Assembly: GCF_007830315.1 (NCBI RefSeq)
Contig: NZ_VLKJ01000005.1
Location: 1 to 64,000, forward strand
DNA length: 64,000 nucleotides
From: Novosphingobium taihuense
GTDB lineage: Bacteria > Pseudomonadota > Alphaproteobacteria > Sphingomonadales > Sphingomonadaceae
Reading direction: 5' to 3'
Shown here: piece after piece, positions 34,831-43,107 of the stretch
Layout: every line of letters starts with the position of its first letter
Position numbering within the stretch: the first letter of the stretch is position 1
Position numbers and translations under genes: made by a program
Notes under the pieces: model-generated
The model's database searches: none
Seen by the model: only the letters and a program-made list of their open reading frames with translations
What the model was told of the DNA's origin: nothing

Positions 34831-36993
34831 ATGGCTACTCCCCGCAACGGCAAGGCTGACGCGAACCGCTCGCCTGCTCTCGACAATGCGCTGCGCGATC
34901 ATCAGCCCGGCGCAGGTCAGCCCGGCTATGCCACGGACCTTGGCAATGCCGGGGAAACCCATCAGGACGCCGATGCCGGTACCGCGCCTGCAGGTTTCCT
35001 GACCGACAATTTCGGCCATCGCCTGTCCGACAACCAGAACAGCCTCAAGGCTGGTGAGCGCGGCCTGACGCTGCTTGAAGACTTCATCCTGCGCGAGAAG
35101 ATCTTCCACTTCGACCACGAACGCATCCCTGAGCGTATCGTTCACGCGCGCGGATCAGGCGCGCATGGCGTGTTCGAGGTGACGAAAGCGATCCCTGAGC
35201 TGACCCGCGCAGGCCTGTTCCAGAAGGCGGGCACGACCTGCCCCGTCTTCACGCGCTTTTCCACGGTCGCGGGCGGGGCCGGATCGGTCGACACCCCGCG
35301 TGACGTGCGCGGGTTTGCGGTCAAGTTCTATACCGACGAAGGCAATTGGGATCTGGTCGGCAACAACATCCCGGTGTTCTTCATTCAGGATGCGATGAAG
35401 TTTCCCGACCTTGTCCATTCGGTGAAGATGGAAGCCGATCGCGGCTACCCGCAGGCGGGAAGTGCGCACGACACGTTCTGGGATTTCGTCGGCCTGATGC
35501 CCGAGACCATGCACATGATCATGTGGGCGATGAGCGACCGCGCCATCCCCCGAACGCTGCGCATGATGGAGGGTTTCGGCGTGCACACCTTCCGCCTCGT
35601 AAATGCCAACGGTGTGGGCAAGTTCGTCAAGTTCCACTGGAAGCCGGTGCTTGGCATGGAATCGCTGATCTGGGACGAGGCAGTGAAGATCGCCGGGGCC
35701 GATCAGGACTTCCACCGCCGCGACCTGTTCGAAAGCATTGCCGCAGGCAGCTTCCCGGCATGGGACCTTGGTGTGCAGGTGTTCGACGAGGAGTTTGCCG
35801 CAGCACAGCCCTATGACGTGCTCGATGCGACCAAGCTGATCCCCGAAGAGGACGTGCCGGTGGAGATCGTCGGGCGCATGACGCTCAACCGCAACGTCGA
35901 CAACTTCTTCGCCGAGACCGAGCAGGTGGCGTTCTTGCCGAGCAACGTGATCCCCGGCATCGATTTCTCCAACGACCCGCTGCTGCAGGGGCGTCTGTTC
36001 TCGTATCTCGATACGCAGAAGTCGCGCCTTGGCACGACGAACTTCCACCAGATTCCGATCAATGCGCCCAAATGCCCGTTCCACAACATGCAGCGCGATG
36101 GCCTGATGCAGACGCTGGTGCCGACGGGCCGTGCCAACTATGAGCCCAACTCGCTGAACGAAGCGGGCGAGGACAGCGGCCCGCGTGCCAGCCCGGACAC
36201 AGGCTTCACCTCGTTCCGCGAGAATGGCGAGCGCAACGATCCGACCGAGAAGGTGCGCGTGCGTGCCGAACTCTTTGCCGATCACTATAGTCAGGCGGCG
36301 CTGTTCTACCACTCGCAGACCGAAAACGAGCAGGCGCATATTGCCTCGGCACTGGTCTTTGAACTGTCGAAGGTCACGCTTGAACACGTTCGCGTCCGGG
36401 TGCTCTCCCGCCTGCGCAACGTTGACGAGGATCTGGCTGCCCGCGTGGCCGATGGCCTTGCCATGGACTTGCCGGAAAAGGCTCCTGCCGCGCGCAAGCC
36501 GGTGGAGATGAAGCCATCGGATGCGCTTTCTATCCAGAAGCAGGCGAAGAGCACCTTCGAGGGCCGCAAGGTCGGGATCCTCTTTGCCGAGGGATCGGAC
36601 AAGGCGACGATCGACAAGATGAAGGCCGATGTCGAGGCCGCTGGTGGCAGCGTGTTCCTCGTTGCGCAGAAGGTCGGCGGCATCCCGGTCAAGGGCGGGA
36701 CGCTGAAGGCCGATGGCAAGCTGGAAGGTTCGCCCTCGATGCTGTTCGATGCTGTCGCTTCGGTGCTGATGCCCGCTGAGGCCGAAAAGCTCGCGAAGCA
36801 GGGGGCAGCGGTGCAGTGGTTCATGGACGCCTATGGCCATTGCAAGACCATCGCCCACTGCAACGGGACGAAGGTCATTCTTGAGAAGGCCGGTGTGGAG
36901 CCCGACGAGGGCGTCGTTCCCAATGAAAAGCTGATGGATGTCGGACCGGTGAGGCACTTCGTGCGCGAACCCAATATCCGCGATCTCTCCTGA
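34831..36993 (+). CDS. katE: Large-subunit monofunctional catalase (HPII-type)
   Basis: A 720-residue clade 2 catalase. The distal haem His (about 105) lies in [12 protein letters not shown], and the proximal Tyr (about 392) in L-F-S-Y-L-D-T-Q. The last 150 or so residues form the DJ-1/flavodoxin-like domain that marks large-subunit enzymes ([11 protein letters not shown]). A long polar N-terminal extension is present, as in E. coli HPII. AAGGA precedes the ATG at 34831. It breaks down hydrogen peroxide, which the flavoprotein oxidases in this region may produce. The hemerythrin-like gene follows 12 nt later. Confidence 0.93.
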   Translation: MATPRNGKADANRSPALDNALRDHQPGAGQPGYATDLGNAGETHQDADAGTAPAGFLTDNFGHRLSDNQNSLKAGERGLTLLEDFILREKIFHFDHERIPERIVHARGSGAHGVFEVTKAIPELTRAGLFQKAGTTCPVFTRFSTVAGGAGSVDTPRDVRGFAVKFYTDEGNWDLVGNNIPVFFIQDAMKFPDLVHSVKMEADRGYPQAGSAHDTFWDFVGLMPETMHMIMWAMSDRAIPRTLRMMEGFGVHTFRLVNANGVGKFVKFHWKPVLGMESLIWDEAVKIAGADQDFHRRDLFESIAAGSFPAWDLGVQVFDEEFAAAQPYDVLDATKLIPEEDVPVEIVGRMTLNRNVDNFFAETEQVAFLPSNVIPGIDFSNDPLLQGRLFSYLDTQKSRLGTTNFHQIPINAPKCPFHNMQRDGLMQTLVPTGRANYEPNSLNEAGEDSGPRASPDTGFTSFRENGERNDPTEKVRVRAELFADHYSQAALFYHSQTENEQAHIASALVFELSKVTLEHVRVRVLSRLRNVDEDLAARVADGLAMDLPEKAPAARKPVEMKPSDALSIQKQAKSTFEGRKVGILFAEGSDKATIDKMKADVEAAGGSVFLVAQKVGGIPVKGGTLKADGKLEGSPSMLFDAVASVLMPAEAEKLAKQGAAVQWFMDAYGHCKTIAHCNGTKVILEKAGVEPDEGVVPNEKLMDVGPVRHFVREPNIRDLS

Positions 36994-37005
36994 GGAGAAA
37001 CGAAG

Positions 37006-37611
37006 ATGGCAACTGCTGCAAAGATGAAGCCTGCTGAAGCAAAAGCGAAGGCAGTAGCAAAGGCGAAGGCGATTGCACCGGAAGTTCCGGCCCATATCGG
37101 TCAGACTCCGGCCACTGACCTGCGCGGGCTGCCCGACGTGTTCGGGCGGCTCGTGGAGGACCATGACAGGCACCGTGCGCTGCTCGCCATGCTGGAAGCA
37201 ACCGGTGGCAAGGGTGAAGAGGCGACGGCGCTGTTCGAGGAACTGGTGTACGAACTGAAGGGCCACGCCGCTGCCGAGGAACAGGCGCTGTGGTCAACCG
37301 TGTTGCGCAACCCGGAAACCACCGAGTTCGCCCGTCACGCCGTGGCCGAGCACAAGGACATCGACAAGATGCTCGACGACCTTGCCGCGCGCGATATGGG
37401 CAGCAAGAAGTGGTTGGAGCGCTTTGCCGCGCTGAAGGAGGAATACCTCCATCACATCCGCGAGGAAGAGCAGGAGCAATTCGTCGAAAGCGAGAAGATC
37501 CTGACCGCAGCCGATCGCAAGCACATGCTGGCCGTGTTCGAACGGCGCAAGAAGGCCGAAAAGGCAGCGGCCGAAGTGAAGCCACGGCTGCGGATCAACG
37601 ATATCGCGTAA
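37006..37611 (+). CDS. Hemerythrin HHE-domain protein
   Basis: A 201-residue protein. The first 25 residues are Lys/Ala-rich (repeated K-A-K-A) and may bind nucleic acid or be a flexible tail. From about residue 40 the HHE-type di-iron bundle follows: D-H-D-R-H-R, G-H-A-A-A-E-E-Q, H-K-D-I-D and H-H-I-R-E-E-E-Q. Such proteins bind oxygen or have di-iron catalytic roles. Its pairing with catalase, with the GGAG site overlapping the catalase end, suggests an oxidative-stress function. Confidence 0.85.
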   Translation: MATAAKMKPAEAKAKAVAKAKAIAPEVPAHIGQTPATDLRGLPDVFGRLVEDHDRHRALLAMLEATGGKGEEATALFEELVYELKGHAAAEEQALWSTVLRNPETTEFARHAVAEHKDIDKMLDDLAARDMGSKKWLERFAALKEEYLHHIREEEQEQFVESEKILTAADRKHMLAVFERRKKAEKAAAEVKPRLRINDIA

Positions 37612-37619
37612 GTCAGGTA

Positions 37620-37651
37620 GGCAGGACTGGCCAGTCTTCGGTCAGCCTGCC
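37620..37651. terminator. Imperfect hairpin between convergent hemerythrin and alcohol dehydrogenase genes
   Basis: GGCAGG-A-CTGGCC at 37620-37632 pairs with GGTCAGCCTGCC at 37640-37651 with one bulge and one mismatch around a 7-nt loop. It lies 9 nt after the hemerythrin stop and 5 nt after the minus-strand alcohol dehydrogenase stop. A short CTTT follows on the plus strand. Confidence 0.45.
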
Positions 37652-37656
37652 GCCTT

Positions 37657-38763
37657 TCAGAACCGGATGATGGGTTTGACGACCCGTCCAGATTCGCCAG
37701 CCTCGATGGCTTCTTCAATGTTCTCGAACGCGAACCATTCGACAAGCCGGTCGAATGGGAAGCGGCCTTCGCGATGATGTGCGATGAGTTCGGGGATGAA
37801 GCTCTGCGGATCGGCACTGCCTTCGACAACGCCCCGGATCACGCGGCCAGCGCTCATGACATGGGTCGTATCCGCGCGGACTTCGGTGCCGGGGGCATAG
37901 GCTCCGACAAGTGCGATCTCGCCGCGGGGGGCCAACGCCAGGATCGCTGCGTTGACGAGCTGGGCAATGCCGGTCGTGTCGATCACGTAGTCGAAGCCTG
38001 CCGGGCATCCGGCCTGCGCAGCGAGCGCCACGAAGTCATCCCCGCTGCGCAGCGCGTGGGTAGCGCCAAGTTCGATGGCAAGGTCAAGCCGGGCGAAGTT
38101 GATGTCTATCGCGGCGATGGTCGTGGCCCCGGCTATTCCCGCCGCCATGATCGCCGAGAGACCGACGGCGCCCACGCCAATCACCGCCACGCTCGATCCT
38201 GCACGCACGCGACAAGCGTTCAGCACGGCTCCTGCGCCGGTCTGGATGCCGCATCCCAAGGGCCCGAGGAGTTCTATCGGCAGGTCCTTGTCGACCTTGA
38301 CCGCATTGCGGCGGTTGACCACCGCGTGCGTGGCGAAGGAGGATTGGCCGAAAACGTGGCTGTGCACGGCTCCGCCCTCGGCATCGGTCAGCGCAGTCGA
38401 TCCATCGCCTCTTGCACCGAAGAAGTTGAGTGGCACCCACGAATGGCAATAGGCAGGCGCATGTTCGTCGCAACTTGAGCAATGGCTGCATGACATGAAG
38501 CTCAGCACCACGTGATCGCCCACATCGAGGTCGGTCACATCGCTGCCCACCGCCATGACGACGCCCGAGCCTTCATGGCCCAATACGACGGGAAGTGGCA
38601 CAGGCAGATGTCCATCGCGCATCACCATGTCGGTGTGACACACGCCGACACCACGTATTTCAACCAGCACTTCGTCGGGACGGGGCGCTTCGATGGTGAC
38701 GGGTTCGAGTTGCGGTGCCGCTCCTGCCGTGCGCAGGATGGCCGCCGTCGCGGCAGTCGTCAT
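37657..38763 (-). CDS. Zinc-dependent alcohol dehydrogenase, NAD-type
   Basis: A 368-residue medium-chain dehydrogenase. Catalytic zinc ligands are Cys 42 in G-V-C-H-T-D and His 63-Glu 64 in G-H-E-G-S-G. Structural zinc ligands are Cys 92, 95, 98 and 106. The cofactor motif is V-I-G-V-G-A-V-G-L. The layout matches aryl-alcohol/class III-like dehydrogenases acting on aromatic or long-chain alcohols. AGGAAG precedes the ATG at 38763. It lies downstream of the TonB receptor, separated by a strong terminator hairpin. Confidence 0.88.
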   Translation of the reverse strand: MTTAATAAILRTAGAAPQLEPVTIEAPRPDEVLVEIRGVGVCHTDMVMRDGHLPVPLPVVLGHEGSGVVMAVGSDVTDLDVGDHVVLSFMSCSHCSSCDEHAPAYCHSWVPLNFFGARGDGSTALTDAEGGAVHSHVFGQSSFATHAVVNRRNAVKVDKDLPIELLGPLGCGIQTGAGAVLNACRVRAGSSVAVIGVGAVGLSAIMAAGIAGATTIAAIDINFARLDLAIELGATHALRSGDDFVALAAQAGCPAGFDYVIDTTGIAQLVNAAILALAPRGEIALVGAYAPGTEVRADTTHVMSAGRVIRGVVEGSADPQSFIPELIAHHREGRFPFDRLVEWFAFENIEEAIEAGESGRVVKPIIRF

Positions 38764-38797
38764 GGGCTTCTTCCTGTGGATTGCGAAGGCAAGGTTG

Positions 38798-38830
38798 CCG
38801 GAGCCCCGCCGCCGTGTGGCGGGGCTCCGG
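38798..38830 (-). terminator. 13-bp GC-rich terminator hairpin after the TonB receptor gene
   Basis: CCGGAGCCCCGCC at 38798-38810 pairs perfectly with GGCGGGGCTCCGG at 38818-38830 around a 7-nt loop, starting 4 nt after the receptor's minus-strand stop. The following bases are CAACCTTG, a poor U-run, but stem strength makes it the best terminator in the window. Read-through into the alcohol dehydrogenase gene is still possible. Confidence 0.7.
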
Positions 38831-38834
38831 TCGA

Positions 38835-41477
38835 TCAGAACTTGAAGCCGACGCGGGCGTACCATTCGCGCGGGCGGTTGTAGCTGCCGAAGTAGACACC
38901 GGCGGCATCGTTCGCCCCTGCCGAGACGAGGTAGCGCTCGTCGGTCAGGTTGGTGCCGCCAACTGTCAGGTCCCACTTGCCGTCAGGTTCGCGGTAGGTG
39001 AGGCTGGCGTTGACGATGTCGATCGGCTGGCGCCGCAGCGGCAGATAACGCGCGACGTCGTTCCACACAGCACTCTTGTGGGTCCAATCGGCAAGGAATA
39101 CCAGCGATCCGCCGTTGCCAAGGCCAAGCTCATAACGCGGCGCAAGATTGGTGGACCACTTCGCCGTCTTGGGCAGCTGCCCGCCGACCACGGCCCCTTC
39201 GCGCAGGCCCGGGATTGGCCCTGCCACGTCGGGGCGCAGCACGCTCGCCGACAATGCGGTGAAGTAGGCATCGAGATAACCGACCGAGCCGGTGATCGTC
39301 AGGCCCTTGACCGGTGCGACGATGGCTTCGAGTTCCACGCCCTTGATCCGCGCGGTACCGGCGTTGTCGATTGTGGGCGAGGTGCCGACCTGCTGGTTGA
39401 GCTGGACGTTCTTGTAGTTGGTGGTGAAGGCCGCGACGTTCACCTGCAGCTTTCGGTCAAGCCAGGTGGACTTCACGCCCACTTCGAAGGTTTCGGCGAT
39501 TTCCTCGTCGAAATCAGGCGCGACATTTCCTTGCGGGTTGGTCAGGCGGGTGGTCCATCCGCCGGTCTTGTAGCCTTCAGAATAGCTGCCATAGACCATC
39601 ACGTCGTCGCTTGGGTGCAACTGCACACCGATCTTGGGCGCGAAGTTCGAGAAGGTCTTGCGGTTCACGCCGGGCACATAGACCCGCACCGGATTGCTGG
39701 GATCGGGATAGGACAGCGCGGCAAAGCAGGGCGGACCGCCAGCGGCCTGCGGCGGGGCCAGCGGGAAATCGCCGAACGGGAAGATCGTGCCCGATGCATT
39801 GGCGCAACCGAAGAACTTGTAGTTGCCGCCGTTCAGGTCCTGCTGCCCACCTTCGAACAGCTTGGTTTCCTTGGTGTAGCGACCGCCCAGCGTGATGCCG
39901 ATCCAGTCGTTAACGCGGAAGTCGACCTGGCCGAAGAACGCATAGTTCTTGGTGTCGAATTCATTCGGGCCGTCGACCTGAAGCAGGCCCTCGTCGAAGG
40001 TCACGTAATCGTGAAGGTCGCCGTCTTCCTTGAAGTAGTATGCGCCTGCCACGAAGTTCAGCTTGCCGTCGAGCAGGTTGTTGCCAAGCAGCTGGACCTC
40101 CTGGCTGAACTGCTGCTGGTTCTGGCTGAAGGTCAGTTCGAGCATCGACAGCGGAGAGCCGTCGAGGTCGGTGCCGGCCTTCCAGTTGGTCTTGCGGTAG
40201 CTGGTGATCGAGCGGACCATCAGGCCTTCGGCAAGGTCATATTCCAGATTGCTGGCAATGCCCCAGGCGCGCAGCTTGTTGAGCGTCGGGCCGGTGGCGT
40301 AGGTCTTGTCCGGATCGCCGGTGATGAAACGGCCATCCCACGGCAGGCGGTTGTTGCTGGGATCGGCATCGGTGTTCACGCCTGCCAGCGAGCCGAGCAG
40401 GCGGCCAGGGTTTACGCTCGTTCCGCGTGCGCCGCAGATGGCGCTGGCGCCACGCGCGGCGATCTCGGCCTGCGTCGATCCGATGCAGAAGTTGTACAGC
40501 CCGGCGAAGAGGAACCCGCCCGAGGGGTTGACCGGGTTGATGCCGGTGCCGGGCAGCGGATTGGTTGGCGCGAAGGGGCCGGCCGGGAAGGACACGCCGA
40601 GCAGCGAGTTGTTCTGGCCCGAGGAATCCTGATTTGTGTAGTCGCCCGACAGCGTGGCACGGAAGGCGCCACCATTGTCCCAGCGCAGCTTGCCGCGCAG
40701 GCTCATGTTGTTGTCTGCACTCTGCCGGCTGGAAGTCGAATAGTCGGCATTGTTGAACGAGGTGAATGGATCGGAATTGGCGATGGCGCGCATTTCCGCC
40801 GCCGTTCCGTTGTATGGGATGCGCTTCTGAAAGCCGCTGCGGCTGGTGACTGCGCCGGTGACCGAGGCGGCAAGGCTGTCGGTGAGCGGCAAGTCGATCG
40901 TGGCGCGTGCGCGCAGCAGGTCGAAGCTGCCCGTGGTGAGATCACCCGAGAGGCGGAAGGTCTTGCCAGGGTTGTGGGTGACGATCGAGATCGCGCCGCC
41001 GATGGTGTTGCGCCCGAACAGGGTGCCCTGCGGACCCTTGAGAACTTCGATGCGCTCGACATCGGGCAGGTCCTGGTTCGCGCCGACGGTGCGCGCAAGG
41101 AACACGCCATCGAGATAGATGCCCACGCCTGGATCAATGTTGAACGCGAAGTCGTCCGAACCGATGCCGCGGATCGTGGCTGAAAGCACAGCCGACGAGC
41201 CTGAGAACGGCGTGCCACCATCGAGGTTGACGTTGGGCGCTATGCCGCTCAACGCCGAGATGTCGGCGACGGCGCGCTCCTTCAGCGCGGTGCCGCCGAA
41301 GGCCGAGATGGCAATCGGCACGTCCTGCACGTTCTCGACGCGCTTCTGTGCGGTGACGACGATCTGTTCGATGCCGCCCGAAGCCTCGGCTTGTGCAGTT
41401 TCCTGCGCAACTGCGGGCATGGCGATGATGGATGCAGCAAGCGCGGCGACGCTTGCCGAAGTGAATCGAGCCTTCAT
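38835..41477 (-). CDS. TonB-dependent outer-membrane receptor
   Basis: An 880-residue receptor. The signal peptide (K-A-R-F-T-S then A-A-L-A-A-S-I-I-A-M-P-A-V-A) is followed by a plug domain with I-E-Q-I-V-V-T-A-Q-K-R and then the beta-barrel, ending in Y-A-R-V-G-F-K-F with the aromatic C-terminus required for assembly. No TonB-box-distal signalling domain is seen, so it is a transporter and not a transducer. In sphingomonads such receptors import hydrophobic or oligomeric carbon sources. The Shine-Dalgarno site sits inside a hairpin. An AraC regulator lies directly upstream. Confidence 0.92.
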   Translation of the reverse strand: MKARFTSASVAALAASIIAMPAVAQETAQAEASGGIEQIVVTAQKRVENVQDVPIAISAFGGTALKERAVADISALSGIAPNVNLDGGTPFSGSSAVLSATIRGIGSDDFAFNIDPGVGIYLDGVFLARTVGANQDLPDVERIEVLKGPQGTLFGRNTIGGAISIVTHNPGKTFRLSGDLTTGSFDLLRARATIDLPLTDSLAASVTGAVTSRSGFQKRIPYNGTAAEMRAIANSDPFTSFNNADYSTSSRQSADNNMSLRGKLRWDNGGAFRATLSGDYTNQDSSGQNNSLLGVSFPAGPFAPTNPLPGTGINPVNPSGGFLFAGLYNFCIGSTQAEIAARGASAICGARGTSVNPGRLLGSLAGVNTDADPSNNRLPWDGRFITGDPDKTYATGPTLNKLRAWGIASNLEYDLAEGLMVRSITSYRKTNWKAGTDLDGSPLSMLELTFSQNQQQFSQEVQLLGNNLLDGKLNFVAGAYYFKEDGDLHDYVTFDEGLLQVDGPNEFDTKNYAFFGQVDFRVNDWIGITLGGRYTKETKLFEGGQQDLNGGNYKFFGCANASGTIFPFGDFPLAPPQAAGGPPCFAALSYPDPSNPVRVYVPGVNRKTFSNFAPKIGVQLHPSDDVMVYGSYSEGYKTGGWTTRLTNPQGNVAPDFDEEIAETFEVGVKSTWLDRKLQVNVAAFTTNYKNVQLNQQVGTSPTIDNAGTARIKGVELEAIVAPVKGLTITGSVGYLDAYFTALSASVLRPDVAGPIPGLREGAVVGGQLPKTAKWSTNLAPRYELGLGNGGSLVFLADWTHKSAVWNDVARYLPLRRQPIDIVNASLTYREPDGKWDLTVGGTNLTDERYLVSAGANDAAGVYFGSYNRPREWYARVGFKF

Positions 41478-41484
41478 GCAGTAC

Positions 41485-41502
41485 CTCCCATGTTTATGGG
41501 AG
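41485..41502 (-). promoter_or_regulatory. Hairpin enclosing the TonB receptor Shine-Dalgarno site
   Basis: On the minus strand CTCCCAT-AAAC-ATGGGAG forms a perfect 7-bp stem with a 4-nt loop (41502 to 41485). The right arm plus the next G supplies GGGAGG, the only good Shine-Dalgarno site, 6 nt before the receptor ATG at 41477. Folding would hide it from the ribosome. Confidence 0.5.
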
Positions 41503-41571
41503 CGGTCTAGGGCTTATGGCGAATCGCGCCTGTCTGGACGCGCAGAAAACCGGACGGATGCGCAAGGCACC

Positions 41572-42501
41572 TCAGTTCATGCGGCGATAGTGGCTGGGCG
41601 TTGCACCGAAATGCTGTTGAAAGCGGCGGGCGAAGTGCGCGGAATCGGCAAAGCCGGATTCCAGGGCGATGCTGGTCACGCTTGCGCCAGGTTCCGACAG
41701 GAGCCGCTTGGCTGCGCGTTGCAACCGTCGGCGCATGATCAGTGCGCTGGGCGTGGTGCCGGCACTCGCGGCAGCGGCTTGCAGCGTGCGCAGCGGCACG
41801 CCTATCTCCATCGCCACGGCCGAGGGCGTGAGACCGGCATCGCCGATCCTCTCGCGTATGACCGCTTCGGCACGCGACAGCAGGGCGTGGCCGGGGGCCT
41901 CCGCCACCTCGCGGCTTCCCTCGATGCACGAGGCGATGATGTCGCCCAGAATCCCGGCATGCATCTGCCAGTGCGCTCCTGGCAGCGTTTCCGAAGCTTC
42001 CTGCCACAGCGAAGACATGTAGCGGTGGGCAAGGCGTGTCGAGGGCAGTTGCCCCGAAATGCGCCGCGCCACGAAATCGTCGATCCCCGGAACGCGTTCG
42101 GCCAGCGTGCGCCGGTCGAACTCCACCACCATCATTTCGTGCGTGGCCTTGGTGTCGAAGCGGTAGAATTCCTCTGCCGCGCAGAGCACCATGTCACCTT
42201 CCACCAGATCGACGCTGCGGCCGCGCTGTTCAAGCCGCGCAGAGCCGCGCGTCAGCAGGTGCGCGACAAGCGCCTGATCGGTCGGTCGGGTGTGCCTCTC
42301 GGCATGGCGGGAAATCACCGCGGCGCGTGAATAGGGGCGGACCATGCGCAGCGTTCCCATCTGCCACACTGTCAACCGCGCGTCGAAGCGATCACGCGGG
42401 GCATCGACGACCATGCCGGTGTAGGTCGATGCGATGAGATCGTTCCAGTAATCGAGCCGCTCCACCGGAGCGAGTTCGCGGGTGCTGAGAACTTCGAGCA
42501 T
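41572..42501 (-). CDS. AraC-family transcriptional activator
   Basis: A 309-residue regulator. The N-terminal 180 or so residues fit the AraC_binding_2 domain (E-R-L-D-Y-W-N-D-L-I at the start, then R-R-T-L-A-E-R-V-P). The C-terminal 100 residues have two HTH motifs with I-A-L-E-S-G-F-A-D-S-A-H-F-A-R-R-F. ATG 42501 is preferred because a likely promoter lies at 42539-42565, which would leave earlier ATGs (42537, 42555) at or before the transcript start. It is transcribed toward the TonB receptor and probably regulates it. Confidence 0.83.
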   Translation of the reverse strand: MLEVLSTRELAPVERLDYWNDLIASTYTGMVVDAPRDRFDARLTVWQMGTLRMVRPYSRAAVISRHAERHTRPTDQALVAHLLTRGSARLEQRGRSVDLVEGDMVLCAAEEFYRFDTKATHEMMVVEFDRRTLAERVPGIDDFVARRISGQLPSTRLAHRYMSSLWQEASETLPGAHWQMHAGILGDIIASCIEGSREVAEAPGHALLSRAEAVIRERIGDAGLTPSAVAMEIGVPLRTLQAAAASAGTTPSALIMRRRLQRAAKRLLSEPGASVTSIALESGFADSAHFARRFQQHFGATPSHYRRMN

Positions 42502-42538
42502 GGTTTTACCGCCGGCTTCAGGACTCTCCGGCGACATT

Positions 42539-42565
42539 GTTATAGAATATAGCAACGCCTGCCAA
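42539..42565 (-). promoter_or_regulatory. Candidate sigma-70-like promoter of the AraC-family gene
   Basis: On the minus strand TTGGCA (42565-42560) and TATAAC (42544-42539) are separated by 15 nt, a slightly short spacer. The expected transcript start is near 42532, which supports translation from ATG 42501. Confidence 0.35.
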
Positions 42566-42576
42566 GAGTGCGCTTG

Positions 42577-43107
42577 TCATCCCAGCTTGCGCAGCGGCTC
42601 CGACCCATCCCAGTCCTGCCCGGCGTCCTTTATCATCTGGAAGATGGCATCGGCACCGGTCATGTTCTGCAGCAGTTCGATCACGTGGCCGGGGCCTTGG
42701 CCTGCGTCCACATAGATCACTTCGCCGTCTGCACCGACCGTGCCTTCGACAAGAATCTCCGCGCCCGCCTCTGCACAGGCCGCGCGGGCTTCCTCGATGG
42801 AATCGACGAAGATGCAGATGTGGTGGAGGCTGTCTGTCACCGCATATTCGCCGGTGTAGATCGACGGTTCGCTGTTCTCGGGCCGGATCAGCTCGATCTG
42901 CACGTCACCCCAATAGGCGATGGCGATGGAGAAGACCGCGCCGGTCGGCACGCCCTTGTACTTGCACTCCCCGAGCGCAACGTTCTCCATCAGGTAGAAC
43001 GGGCCCACGCCCATCGTCTCGGTCCAATAGCGCACCGCCGCATCGAAATCTTGCGGCAGGTAGGCGAGCTGGCCGACCGGGCCGAGCTGGGTGATCTTGC
43101 GGGTCAT
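42577..43107 (-). CDS. VOC-superfamily (glyoxalase-like) protein
   Basis: A 176-residue protein with two beta-alpha-beta-beta-beta modules: L-G-P-V-G-Q-L-A-Y-L at the start, I-E-L-I-R-P-E-N-S at the end of the first, H-H-I-C-I-F-V-D-S-I and H-V-I-E-L-L in the second. Metal ligands of methylmalonyl-CoA epimerase/glyoxalase type are plausible (Gln, His, Glu). It is the last gene of the 42.6-49.3 kb operon, its ATG overlapping the E2 stop. An epimerase or isomerase role on an acyl-CoA would suit the context. Confidence 0.8.
   Translation of the reverse strand: MTRKITQLGPVGQLAYLPQDFDAAVRYWTETMGVGPFYLMENVALGECKYKGVPTGAVFSIAIAYWGDVQIELIRPENSEPSIYTGEYAVTDSLHHICIFVDSIEEARAACAEAGAEILVEGTVGADGEVIYVDAGQGPGHVIELLQNMTGADAIFQMIKDAGQDWDGSEPLRKLG

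Noticed and set aside
35155..37266. Long open frame (about 700 codons) on the minus strand opposite the catalase gene
   Set aside because: It is the mirror of a high-GC gene with third-position bias. It has no family motifs and crosses the start of the hemerythrin gene, while the plus strand encodes an unmistakable catalase.
38715..41183. 822-codon open frame on the plus strand opposite the TonB receptor
   Set aside because: The frame has no recognisable domains and reads as low-complexity Ala/Gly/Arg/Val. The minus strand has signal peptide, plug and barrel.
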